From contig CAMLEX010000062.1 of the NCBI GenBank assembly GCA_946479055.1, positions 1 through 12,351 of the forward strand: a stretch of 12,351 nucleotides of DNA, in the 5' to 3' direction. This document shows positions 6,989 through 12,351 of this stretch, piece by piece (positions within the stretch are counted from its first letter, which is position 1; the number at the start of each line of letters is the position of its first letter). The DNA comes from an uncultured Bacteroidota bacterium (GTDB lineage: Bacteria > Bacteroidota > Bacteroidia > Chitinophagales > Chitinophagaceae). A program made the translations under genes and the position numbers. Under the pieces are notes generated by a model that saw only the letters and a list, made by a program, of their open reading frames with translations, was not told where the DNA came from and ran no database searches.

Positions 6989-7711
6989 ATGGTGCAAAAC
7001 GATATTAAACGATTTAACAGGCTGATAGAGATTCTCCTTTTTCTGCAATCGAAAAAAATCATTACTGCGACTATACTTGCCGGCCGATTTGATGTTAGCG
7101 TAAGAACGATTTACAGAGACATAAGAGCATTAGAACAAGCAGGTGTTCCTATTTTGACAGAAGAAGGAAAAGGCTACTCTATAATGGAAGGCTACAGAAT
7201 TCCACCTATTATGTTTACAGAAACAGAAGCAAATGCTTTAGTAACAGCCGAACAGTTTATTCTAAAAAATGCCGATAGATCCCTTATTAAAAATTATACT
7301 GACGCTGTTAATAAAGTAAAGGCGGTATTAAAAGATTCCTTAAAAGAAAAAACAGAATACCTGTCAGAAAGAATTGCAGTAAGACCATACATTCCCCACG
7401 AATATAATAGCGATACACTTACTGTATTTCAAAACGCCATTGTAAACTCTAAAGTGATAGAATTAACATATAAGTCTGAAAGCAAGGACGAAGTTACCAA
7501 ACGAAAAATTGAACCTTTTGCACTATACCTTAATATTCATAATAGCTGGACTCTTATAGCCTTTTGCAGATTACGAAAAGATTTCAGGCATTTTAGACTT
7601 GAAAGAGTTATTTCTGCAATGACACTTGACGAACAATTTACACCTCTGGATATAACGCTTGACGAGTTCATTGAAAACCACCGTAAAAAACGGCAACTTC
7701 AAGACAAGTAA
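6989..7711 (+). CDS. YafY/DeoR-type HTH-WYL transcriptional regulator
   Basis: This 240-residue protein has an N-terminal winged helix-turn-helix (about 8-65): RFNRLIEILLFLQSKK, ILAGRFDVSVRTIYRDIRAL, then the wing EQAGVPILTEEGKGYSI. The RTIYRDI recognition helix is typical of the family. A linker with LPPIMFTETEANAL-like residues (about 70-95) leads to a WYL domain (about 140-220). Its signature is WTL (187-189) in place of the canonical WYL, followed by FRHFRLERV (199-207). WYL domains sense nucleic acids or small ligands and are frequent in stress and phage-defence regulators. The gene sits just upstream of, and in line with, a four-gene redox operon, with a strong inverted repeat between them. 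It most likely controls that operon. The start gives the standard family N-terminus. The region is visibly richer in A+T than the Asp-box gene before it. Confidence 0.92.
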   Translation: MVQNDIKRFNRLIEILLFLQSKKIITATILAGRFDVSVRTIYRDIRALEQAGVPILTEEGKGYSIMEGYRIPPIMFTETEANALVTAEQFILKNADRSLIKNYTDAVNKVKAVLKDSLKEKTEYLSERIAVRPYIPHEYNSDTLTVFQNAIVNSKVIELTYKSESKDEVTKRKIEPFALYLNIHNSWTLIAFCRLRKDFRHFRLERVISAMTLDEQFTPLDITLDEFIENHRKKRQLQDK

Positions 7712-7762
7712 TAGACTGCCTTTCATTTTTCATCTATTTTTTTAAAAATAGGTTACTACCCC

Positions 7763-7778
7763 TGACAAACTGTTGTCA
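7763..7778. promoter_or_regulatory. Candidate operator for the WYL regulator
   Basis: A perfect inverted repeat, TGACAA-ACTG-TTGTCA, is flanked by a direct repeat of ACTACCCC (7755-7762 and 7779-7786). It lies between the regulator gene and the first gene of the operon, just upstream of the TANNTTTG box at 7790. Binding here could block or recruit RNA polymerase. Pairing with this regulator is inferred from position and from the habit of local regulators binding adjacent promoters. Confidence 0.55.
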
Positions 7779-7789
7779 CTACCCCCATC

Positions 7790-7797
7790 TACTTTTG
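7790..7797 (+). promoter_or_regulatory. Probable -7 element of the redox operon promoter
   Basis: TACTTTTG fits TANNTTTG and lies 19 bp before the ATG at 7817, giving a very short leader. The nearest TTG (7773-7775) is inside the operator half-site and only 14 bp upstream, shorter than the usual 17-23. The promoter may be weak and activator-dependent, or its -33 region is replaced by the operator. Confidence 0.5.
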
Positions 7798-7816
7798 CCT
7801 TCCAAATTAAAAAAGG

Positions 7817-8677
7817 ATGGTAAAAAATATTACAGTAATTGGTGCAACAGGCTTAATTGGCATCCCAGTAACAAAAGCATTGGTAAATGCGGGCTTCAAT
7901 GTAACTGCATTGGTAAGAAATATTGAAAAGGCAAAGAAAATCTTGCCTTCAAATATCCATTTCATTCAAGGTGATTTAAACAGCAAAAAGCCTATCACAG
8001 AGGCTGTTAGAAATGCAGAAGGTGTTTACATAAATCTGAATGCCACATTTAACGACAAGGAGAAAGAATTTAATACCGAAAGAGAAGGCTTAGATAATAT
8101 TCTGTCAGCCTTAAAAAAATCGCCGGTAAAGCAAGTAGCATTTTTATCTTCTTTTTTGGCAAGAGACTATCAAGGGAATTGGTGGGTTATGAAAATGAAA
8201 AAAGACGCCATATCAAATATAAAAAATAGTGGCTTGCCATATACTATTTTTTATGCAGCAAGTTTTATGGAGAATCTTGAAGTTTCAATGAGGGATGGCA
8301 ATAAAATAAATACCATTGGCAAACCCGCTTCAAAATTATCCTGGTGGATAGCCTCAGATGATTTTGCTAACCAGGCAGCAAAGGCATTTTCGCTAGATGC
8401 CGCTATTAATAAAGAGTATAGCATTCAAGGTTTAGAGGGATTCACAACGACTAATGCCATACAGACTTATGTAAATAACTATAAAAAGGCACAATTAAAA
8501 ATTGCCAATTTGCCTATGGGGATGGGTAAGTTTCTTGCACATTTTGTTAAGCCATTAAAATTTGCAATTCCGCTCATTGAAACTATTAACAACGACAATG
8601 AAAAGTTTGAAGCTGAACAAAGCTGGAAGGAACTTGGAAAACCACAAACTGATTTGAAAAGTTTTGCAAGTAGGTAA
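7817..8677 (+). CDS. NmrA-like NAD(P)-binding (atypical SDR) protein
   Basis: This 286-residue Rossmann-fold protein begins with a strand and the glycine motif GATGLIG (9-15). Arg34 at the end of the second strand suggests a preference for NADP(H). QGDL (51-54) and FLSSF (109-113) mark the next strands. The classical SDR YxxxK catalytic pair is not evident, as expected for NmrA/TMR-type atypical SDRs. These act as reductases or as redox sensors. The C-terminal half (SFMENLE, ASDDFANQAAKAF, YSIQGLEGFTTTNAIQTY) is typical of the family's substrate lobe. First gene of the four-gene operon, preceded by a candidate operator and a -7 box. Exact substrate unknown. Confidence 0.88.
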   Translation: MVKNITVIGATGLIGIPVTKALVNAGFNVTALVRNIEKAKKILPSNIHFIQGDLNSKKPITEAVRNAEGVYINLNATFNDKEKEFNTEREGLDNILSALKKSPVKQVAFLSSFLARDYQGNWWVMKMKKDAISNIKNSGLPYTIFYAASFMENLEVSMRDGNKINTIGKPASKLSWWIASDDFANQAAKAFSLDAAINKEYSIQGLEGFTTTNAIQTYVNNYKKAQLKIANLPMGMGKFLAHFVKPLKFAIPLIETINNDNEKFEAEQSWKELGKPQTDLKSFASR

Positions 8678-8723
8678 GCCACATAATGCGGTTGCCATCA
8701 ATAACTCTAAATCTAAAATTAAA

Positions 8724-9128
8724 ATGGGAAGGTCAAATAATCAATTATTCAATGTAATACTTTGGATACTTCAAGCAGTAGTAGCTGTAATGTTTATTAT
8801 GCCGGGTTTTATGAAAATGTTATTACCTATTCAAACATTATCAGCTATGCTTCCCTGGACTGGGCAAGTTTCACCGTATATGGTAAGAGGATTAGGGCTT
8901 ATAGATGTATTAGGTGGTGTAGGAGTCGTTTTACCTTCTTTATTACTTGTAAAGCCCCAGTTAGCAGGAACTGTTGCTATAGCTTGTATTTTATTAATGA
9001 TAAGTGCAATTATATTTCACATATCAAGAGGTGAAGCCTCAGTAATTGGATTCAATATTGTTGTCATTTTTATTCTTGCATTCATTGCCTGGGGCAGAAA
9101 TATAAAAGCTCCTATTCAATCAAAATAA
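8724..9128 (+). CDS. DoxX-like small integral membrane protein
   Basis: I choose the ATG at 8724 (134 aa). An upstream TTG start at 8664 would overlap the previous gene and add a polar tail without family resemblance. Four hydrophobic helices are visible at about residues 9-28, 53-72, 79-99 and 107-123. The motif GFMKML after the first helix and the GLGLIDVLGGVGVVLP segment are typical of DoxX/DoxX-like proteins. DoxX proteins are named after a subunit of a thiosulfate:quinone oxidoreductase; bacterial relatives are linked to oxidative or thiol stress at the membrane. Placed between an NAD(P)-binding protein and an NTF2-like protein, it may pass electrons to or from quinone, but this is inference. 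Confidence 0.85.
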   Translation: MGRSNNQLFNVILWILQAVVAVMFIMPGFMKMLLPIQTLSAMLPWTGQVSPYMVRGLGLIDVLGGVGVVLPSLLLVKPQLAGTVAIACILLMISAIIFHISRGEASVIGFNIVVIFILAFIAWGRNIKAPIQSK

Positions 9129-9155
9129 TTTAGTAAACAATTAAATAAAACAAAT

Positions 9156-9533
9156 ATGAACAAATCGTCACAAACACTTGATGTTGCACAAAAATATTTT
9201 GATGCCATCTCATCAAAAAATGTAGAAGCCGCAGTTGCCTTATGCGATGAAAACATCACAACCCAAAGCCCTTTAGGAAATCTTGAAGGAATTAAATCAT
9301 TTAAAGCCTTTACTGAAGGATTCGCCAAAATGATTATAAAGCTAACACCATTAGCTATTTTGGGTGGGGATGGAAAGGCTACAATTGTTTATATAGCTGA
9401 CACTTTTCCAGTTCAAAATTCCTATGTAGTGGAATATCTGACTATTGAAAACGGAAAAATCACTTCTAATATAACGATTTATGACAGTGTTCCTTATCAG
9501 GAATACGCAGCAAAGCAACCGAAACATCAGTAG
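9156..9533 (+). CDS. SnoaL/NTF2-like protein
   Basis: This 125-residue protein has the cone-shaped NTF2 pattern. A long helix comes first (SSQTLDVAQKYFDAISSKNVEAAVALC). Then follow DENITTQSPLGNLEGIKSF and a helix (AFTEGFAKMI). Strands end in VVEYLTIENGKITSNITIYDSVPYQE. The family includes polyketide cyclases, ketosteroid isomerases and many uncharacterised small-molecule-binding proteins. No catalytic pair can be assigned from sequence alone. There is no signal peptide, so it is cytoplasmic. It starts 27 bp after the DoxX-like gene and ends 38 bp before the quinone-reductase-like gene, so it is the third gene of the operon. It could bind or isomerise the same compound that its neighbours reduce. 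Confidence 0.85.
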   Translation: MNKSSQTLDVAQKYFDAISSKNVEAAVALCDENITTQSPLGNLEGIKSFKAFTEGFAKMIIKLTPLAILGGDGKATIVYIADTFPVQNSYVVEYLTIENGKITSNITIYDSVPYQEYAAKQPKHQ

Positions 9534-9571
9534 TAGCAAAGCGGATTTAAAAACTCACAATTAGATAATAG

Positions 9572-10441
9572 ATGATTTTAGTAACAGGAGCAAACGGACA
9601 TTTTGGTTCGGCAACAATTGATTATTTGCTGCAAAAGGGTGTTCAACCACAAGAAATTGCGGCACTTGTAAGAAGCGAAGAAAAAGGAGCATCTCTTAAA
9701 GATAAGGGCATTGAATTACGATTAGGTGATTATCATAACTACAATTCCCTCATGGAAGGATTTAAGGGAATAGACAAATTGTTGTTTGTATCATCGCCGT
9801 CACCGGCTGACCGTACACAAGAACACACCAATGTAGTAAACGCTGCAAAAAAGGCCGGGGTAAAACATATTGTCTACACAAGCCTTGAACGCAAGAACGA
9901 AACAGCAAATTCGCCATTGAAAACATTAATGCTTGCACATGTAGCTACTGAAAAGGCAATCAAAGGCTCTGGCATAGATTACACGATTATGCGTTGTAAT
10001 TTATATGGAGATTACATTCCGTGGATGGTGGGGGAAAAGGTTTTAGAAACCGGGATTTACTATCCTGCCGGAAGCACAAAAGTGAACTGGACAATGCGGA
10101 ACGATATGGCAGAAGCTGCTGCCAATATTCTTATTGGAGAAGGTCACAGAAACAAAGATTATTACATTTCCTCTGCTGAACAATTTTCATTTTTAGACAT
10201 TGCGAATATCATTTCCGAAGTTAGTGGCAAACAGGTAAGCTATACAAGCCCTGGTGTTCAAGAATACACCACTACAGCATCAAATGCAGGGATGCCGCAA
10301 ATGCTTGTAGAGATATTTGCTGGCTTTGCAACTGCAACTGAACAGGGGGAGTTTTTAACTGAAAAAATGGATTTGGAGAAGTTATTAGGCAGAAAGCCTT
10401 TATCGATCAAAGGCTTCTTAAAAAATACTTACTCTAATTAA
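9572..10441 (+). CDS. QorB/YtfG-like NAD(P)H:quinone oxidoreductase (atypical SDR)
   Basis: This 289-residue protein resembles Escherichia coli QorB (YtfG) along its whole length. It has GANGHFG (6-12) for the dinucleotide, ALVR (31-34) where Arg34 would contact the NADP phosphate, and LGDY (51-54). KLLFVSSP (69-76), NVVNAAKKAGVKHIVYTSL (87-105) and a TEKAI helix (127-131) follow. QorB reduces quinones with NADPH as electron donor. The family also contains NmrA-type and azoreductase-annotated members, so the substrate here is not certain. It is the last gene of the operon, 38 bp after the NTF2-like gene, and is followed by a strong terminator. Two related Rossmann proteins in one operon suggest successive or parallel reductions. 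Confidence 0.87.
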   Translation: MILVTGANGHFGSATIDYLLQKGVQPQEIAALVRSEEKGASLKDKGIELRLGDYHNYNSLMEGFKGIDKLLFVSSPSPADRTQEHTNVVNAAKKAGVKHIVYTSLERKNETANSPLKTLMLAHVATEKAIKGSGIDYTIMRCNLYGDYIPWMVGEKVLETGIYYPAGSTKVNWTMRNDMAEAAANILIGEGHRNKDYYISSAEQFSFLDIANIISEVSGKQVSYTSPGVQEYTTTASNAGMPQMLVEIFAGFATATEQGEFLTEKMDLEKLLGRKPLSIKGFLKNTYSN

Positions 10442-10462
10442 GGGTCTCAAAATCCCATATGT

Positions 10463-10500
10463 AATGGCTGGATATTAGATTATTCAGCCATTTTTATCTT
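10463..10500 (+). terminator. Intrinsic terminator of the redox operon
   Basis: A 12-bp stem with one G-T wobble (10463-10474 with 10481-10492; core aatggctg/cagccatt) and a 6-nt loop is followed by a T-rich tail. It begins 21 bp after the last stop codon. This is a strong plus-strand terminator. Confidence 0.87.
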
Positions 10501-10595
10501 TTATTAATGTATCAATAGTTTGTTACATCTGACCCTTATCATCATTTGGACTTCTATCACTTGTTCTGAAAGTAGTTTAATGCCCACTTTAGCAA

Positions 10596-10613
10596 TACCC
10601 AAGCCATTGGGTA
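10596..10613 (-). terminator. Hairpin after the cytochrome gene, possible terminator
   Basis: A perfect 7-bp stem with a 4-nt loop, TACCCAA-GCCA-TTGGGTA, begins 17 bp beyond the stop of the minus-strand cytochrome gene. No T tract follows on that strand, so it is a weak or factor-assisted terminator, or an mRNA 3'-end stabiliser. Confidence 0.4.
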
Positions 10614-10630
10614 AATTCTAACTCATCTCA

Positions 10631-11332
10631 TTATTTATCCGGCAATGCAGCACCTTTATCAATCCACTCTTTTACTTTAGCTGCAAACTCTTCGTGACTT
10701 AATGGTGGGGGTGTACCATAGGTGAAACTATGTTTTACTAAAGAATCATCTTCGATATGGTGAAGAAATTTATCCATTGTATTAAATCCAGTGAATTTCG
10801 GATCCTTAAATGCCATAGCTAATTGGCGGGGTGTCTTGCCTTCAAAAACCATTTTCCGGTTGGCGGGAGGTAAATGCCAGTTTGGATGACCAGGCGGTAA
10901 ATTATCGCCTTTAAGATTTGCATCCTGGTGACAGTTCTTGCATTTTAATGCAAACAAACCTTTACCATCCATTCCTCTTTTAACACCTTGTGCATGCAAG
11001 TGACTGTCGTCACCCTGCAGTGGCACATCACCTGCCGGATGACAGTTCATACAACGGGGATGCATGAATACTTTATAGGCTTCTATAAATGCCTGCTTTG
11101 ATTCTTCTTCACGCTTTTTATCCGCTTCATTTAATTTTTCTTTCTTTTCAACTTCTTTGGTCAAGGAAGTTTTTTCGTTAGCGGAAACAACAGTAATTGC
11201 TTTTATATTTTTATCAGTAATAAGATTCTTACTTTTAAGTGACATGGCCATAACGGAAATTAAGCCAACAGACAATACTATGTAGATTGCAAATTTCATT
11301 CGATTTTGACGGCAGCTATTTATTTTTCTCAT
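10631..11332 (-). CDS. Membrane-anchored diheme c-type cytochrome of the molybdenum hydroxylase cluster
   Basis: This protein of 233 residues (or 222 if started at the ATG at 11299) has an N-terminal hydrophobic helix (about 13-30) that anchors it or acts as signal. A Lys/Glu-rich, probably helical linker follows (about 52-80). Two heme-binding CxxCH motifs are present: CMNCH (94-98) and CKNCH (131-135). PPGHPNWHLPP (146-156) supplies further His residues as possible axial ligands. The heme domain would lie in the periplasm. It is downstream of the 2Fe-2S and molybdopterin subunit genes on the same strand. In such clusters cytochromes take electrons from the hydroxylase to the respiratory chain; that role is inferred from context. 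Similar proteins are often annotated as an 'isoquinoline 1-oxidoreductase subunit'. The N-terminal start is uncertain. Confidence 0.85.
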   Translation of the reverse strand: MRKINSCRQNRMKFAIYIVLSVGLISVMAMSLKSKNLITDKNIKAITVVSANEKTSLTKEVEKKEKLNEADKKREEESKQAFIEAYKVFMHPRCMNCHPAGDVPLQGDDSHLHAQGVKRGMDGKGLFALKCKNCHQDANLKGDNLPPGHPNWHLPPANRKMVFEGKTPRQLAMAFKDPKFTGFNTMDKFLHHIEDDSLVKHSFTYGTPPPLSHEEFAAKVKEWIDKGAALPDK

Positions 11333-11367
11333 AGTAATTATTTTAGATTGTCTTTATTTTTTTCTAA

Positions 11368-11384
11368 ACTGATTCTAAATCAGT
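11368..11384. repeat. Inverted repeat upstream of the cytochrome gene
   Basis: A perfect 7-bp inverted repeat, ACTGATT-CTA-AATCAGT, lies 35 bp upstream of the cytochrome start codon and 27 bp after the stop of the 2Fe-2S gene. On the transcribed strand an A-run, not a T-run, follows, so it does not look like a terminator. Its ACTGA/TCAGT half-sites recur at 11896-11909 upstream of the 2Fe-2S gene, which hints at a shared operator. Confidence 0.45.
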
Positions 11385-11411
11385 GCTACATTCAATGCAC
11401 TACTCATTGTT

Positions 11412-11867
11412 CTATTTTTTCAACTTTGCTGCCACATGAATAGCTTTCCGAACCCGTTGATAAGTGCCGCAACGACAAATATTGCCTGTCATGGCATCAT
11501 CAATATCACCATCAGTAGGGTCAGGCTTATCCCGCAATAGAATAGCCGCAGCCATTATCTGCCCGGATTGACAATAACCACATTGCGGAACATCTTCCTG
11601 TATCCAGGCTTGCTCCAATGGCTTGCTTAATTTCGGATCAAGCCCTTCAATGGTTACAATTTCCTTTCCTTCTGCTCTTGATACGGGCGAGATACAGGAG
11701 CGGATACCATCACCATCCAAATGAACCATGCAGGCTCCGCACTGTGCGGCACCACAACCAAATTTGGTTCCGGTAAGCCCGAGTGTATCTCTTATAACCC
11801 ATAAAATCGGGGTAGATGGATCTACATCTACTTCGTAAGCTTTACCGTTTACTTTTAAGTTTATCAT
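11412..11867 (-). CDS. 2Fe-2S subunit of a molybdenum hydroxylase (IorA/XdhC-like)
   Basis: This 151-residue protein is the standard size for the small subunit of xanthine-oxidase-family enzymes. The N-terminal plant-ferredoxin-type domain holds Cys38, Cys43, Cys46 and Cys58 ([10 protein letters not shown], then RSC). The C-terminal helical domain holds Cys96, Cys99, Cys131 and Cys133 ([17 protein letters not shown]). All eight ligands of two 2Fe-2S clusters are present. The Gln after CGYC normally contacts the molybdopterin cofactor. The subunit relays electrons from the molybdenum site in the large subunit, encoded just upstream on the same strand, to an acceptor, here probably the downstream cytochrome. 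It has no signal peptide of its own. The best-known relative is IorA of isoquinoline 1-oxidoreductase; the true substrate is unknown. A repeat-bearing 234-bp gap separates it from the large-subunit gene. Confidence 0.93.
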   Translation of the reverse strand: MINLKVNGKAYEVDVDPSTPILWVIRDTLGLTGTKFGCGAAQCGACMVHLDGDGIRSCISPVSRAEGKEIVTIEGLDPKLSKPLEQAWIQEDVPQCGYCQSGQIMAAAILLRDKPDPTDGDIDDAMTGNICRCGTYQRVRKAIHVAAKLKK

Positions 11868-11895
11868 GAGTTAATTTCTTTTTTGGTTTAGTAAT

Positions 11896-11909
11896 ACTGA
11901 TACGTCAGT
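11896..11909. promoter_or_regulatory. Palindromic site upstream of the 2Fe-2S gene
   Basis: ACTGA-TACG-TCAGT is a perfect inverted repeat 28 bp upstream of the minus-strand start at 11867. The half-sites match those at 11368-11384, at nearly the same distance from the next gene's start. It is a possible operator; no clear TANNTTTG box is seen beside it. Confidence 0.35.
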
Positions 11910-11914
11910 TTGTC

Positions 11915-12052
11915 CAATAGAATTACAGAACGTTGAAGAGTGCGACCCTTCGCTTCACTCTGGGTAAACTGTGACGCTATTGCTAAACAAAGAACAGAAC
12001 GATGAACGGAGCGTCGCAACGAAAGCTGAACAGAGTTACTGTCGCTGGCTTC
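11915..12052 (+). repeat. Interspersed intergenic repeat, copy D (composite)
   Basis: The left end (11919-11946) matches copy B at 26 of 28 bases and ends in gaagagtgcgac. About 45 unrelated bases follow. Then a second partial unit (11992-12050) has gaacagaacgatgaa, gcgtcgcaac, gctgaacagag and ttactgtcgctggct, which resembles both ends of copies B and C. It looks like two degenerate copies joined, or one copy with an insertion. It lies between two genes that should be co-expressed. Confidence 0.65.
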
Positions 12053-12071
12053 ATAAACCCTTCGACAAGCT

Positions 12072-12087
12072 TCCCGAAAAATCGGGA
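12072..12087. repeat. Short hairpin next to repeat copy D
   Basis: A perfect 6-bp stem with an A4 loop, TCCCGA-AAAA-TCGGGA, is flanked by direct gacaagc copies (12064-12070 and 12086-12092). It lies 14 bp beyond the stop of the molybdopterin subunit gene. On that gene's strand no T tract follows the stem, so a terminator role is doubtful. Confidence 0.45.
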
Positions 12088-12101
12088 CAAGCACGACGAC
12101 A

Positions 12102-12351
12102 TCAGACTTTCTTTTTAAGATCATCGGGACGAAGCGGTAAGCTTCTCACTCTTTTACCGGTTAATGTAAACAGCGCATTCATTACTGCCGGCGCAACAGG
12201 TGGTACACCCGGTTCGCCAACTCCACCCATTTTTTCAGTGCTGTCTATAATATGCACTTCAACCACCGGCATTTCATTCATCCGCAACATTTTGTAATCA
12301 TGAAAATTTCCCTGCACTACACGGCCTTTTTCAAGAAGCCGACTGCCGCCT
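12102..12351 (-). CDS. Molybdopterin-binding large subunit of molybdenum hydroxylase, C-terminal end (5' part outside window)
   Basis: The frame is open from the window edge and encodes the last 82 residues of a xanthine-dehydrogenase-family large subunit, of the IorB/aldehyde-dehydrogenase type. Key features are the core [19 protein letters not shown] and the segment [18 protein letters not shown]. Its Glu in GVGE corresponds to the conserved catalytic glutamate of the family. The tail [15 protein letters not shown] is the usual end of the chain. The enzyme hydroxylates an N-heterocycle or oxidises an aldehyde at a molybdenum site using water oxygen. A short open frame starting at 12317 (GTG) is merely internal to this gene. 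The large subunit precedes the small subunit here, the reverse of the classic iorA-iorB order. Confidence 0.9.
   Translation of the reverse strand, partial: GGSRLLEKGRVVQGNFHDYKMLRMNEMPVVEVHIIDSTEKMGGVGEPGVPPVAPAVMNALFTLTGKRVRSLPLRPDDLKKKV

Noticed and set aside
8664..8723. Upstream TTG start for the DoxX-like gene
   Set aside because: It would overlap the previous gene and add a polar segment before the first helix; the ATG at 8724 fits the family better.
11971..12297. 108-codon plus-strand frame opposite the large-subunit end
   Set aside because: It is antisense to the conserved molybdopterin subunit and covers repeat copy D; its translation resembles nothing.
1..12351. CRISPR array, tRNA, rRNA, transposase, integrase or phage genes
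   Set aside because: No regularly spaced identical repeats, no clover-leaf sequences and no such protein motifs were found; the repeats present are few, irregular and in both orientations.

Overview
The window looks like chromosomal DNA of a Bacteroidota bacterium, probably near Chitinophagaceae. The evidence is a secreted protein with a C-terminal type IX secretion (Por) sorting domain, the lack of Shine-Dalgarno sequences before most starts, promoter-like TANNTTTG boxes, a WG-repeat protein, and moderate-to-low G+C. The family assignment is inference; the phylum is fairly secure.

Left part (1-5343). The end of an elongation factor G-type gene is followed by a clear intrinsic terminator. 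Next come a repeat-rich intergenic stretch, a secreted WG-repeat protein, a second repeat-bearing gap, and on the minus strand a large exported protein with two C-type-lectin-like domains and a T9SS sorting domain. A gene-free divergent region of about 450 bp follows.

Middle (5344-7711). A MoaD/ThiS-like ubiquitin-fold protein ending in Gly-Gly lies 25 bp upstream of a cytoplasmic Asp-box (BNR) beta-propeller protein. After another repeat copy and a hairpin comes a DeoR/YafY-type HTH-WYL regulator.

Right part (7763-10500). Directly after the regulator is a compact four-gene operon: an NmrA-like NAD(P)-binding protein, a DoxX-like membrane protein, a SnoaL/NTF2-like protein, and a QorB/YtfG-like quinone reductase. 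An inverted repeat in front of a TANNTTTG box is a good candidate operator, and a strong terminator closes the operon. The set reads as a WYL-controlled redox or small-electrophile response unit.

Far right, minus strand (10631-12351). This holds the end of a molybdopterin-binding subunit, a 2Fe-2S subunit, and a membrane-anchored diheme c-type cytochrome. Together they suggest an isoquinoline-1-oxidoreductase-type (IorAB-like) molybdenum hydroxylase that passes electrons to a cytochrome.

A family of intergenic repeats, sharing near-identical blocks around 'gaagagtgcgac', is scattered at 733-772, 2427-2527, 6735-6792 and 11915-12052. It is the main structure that the genes do not explain. No tRNA, rRNA, CRISPR array, transposase or integrase was seen.
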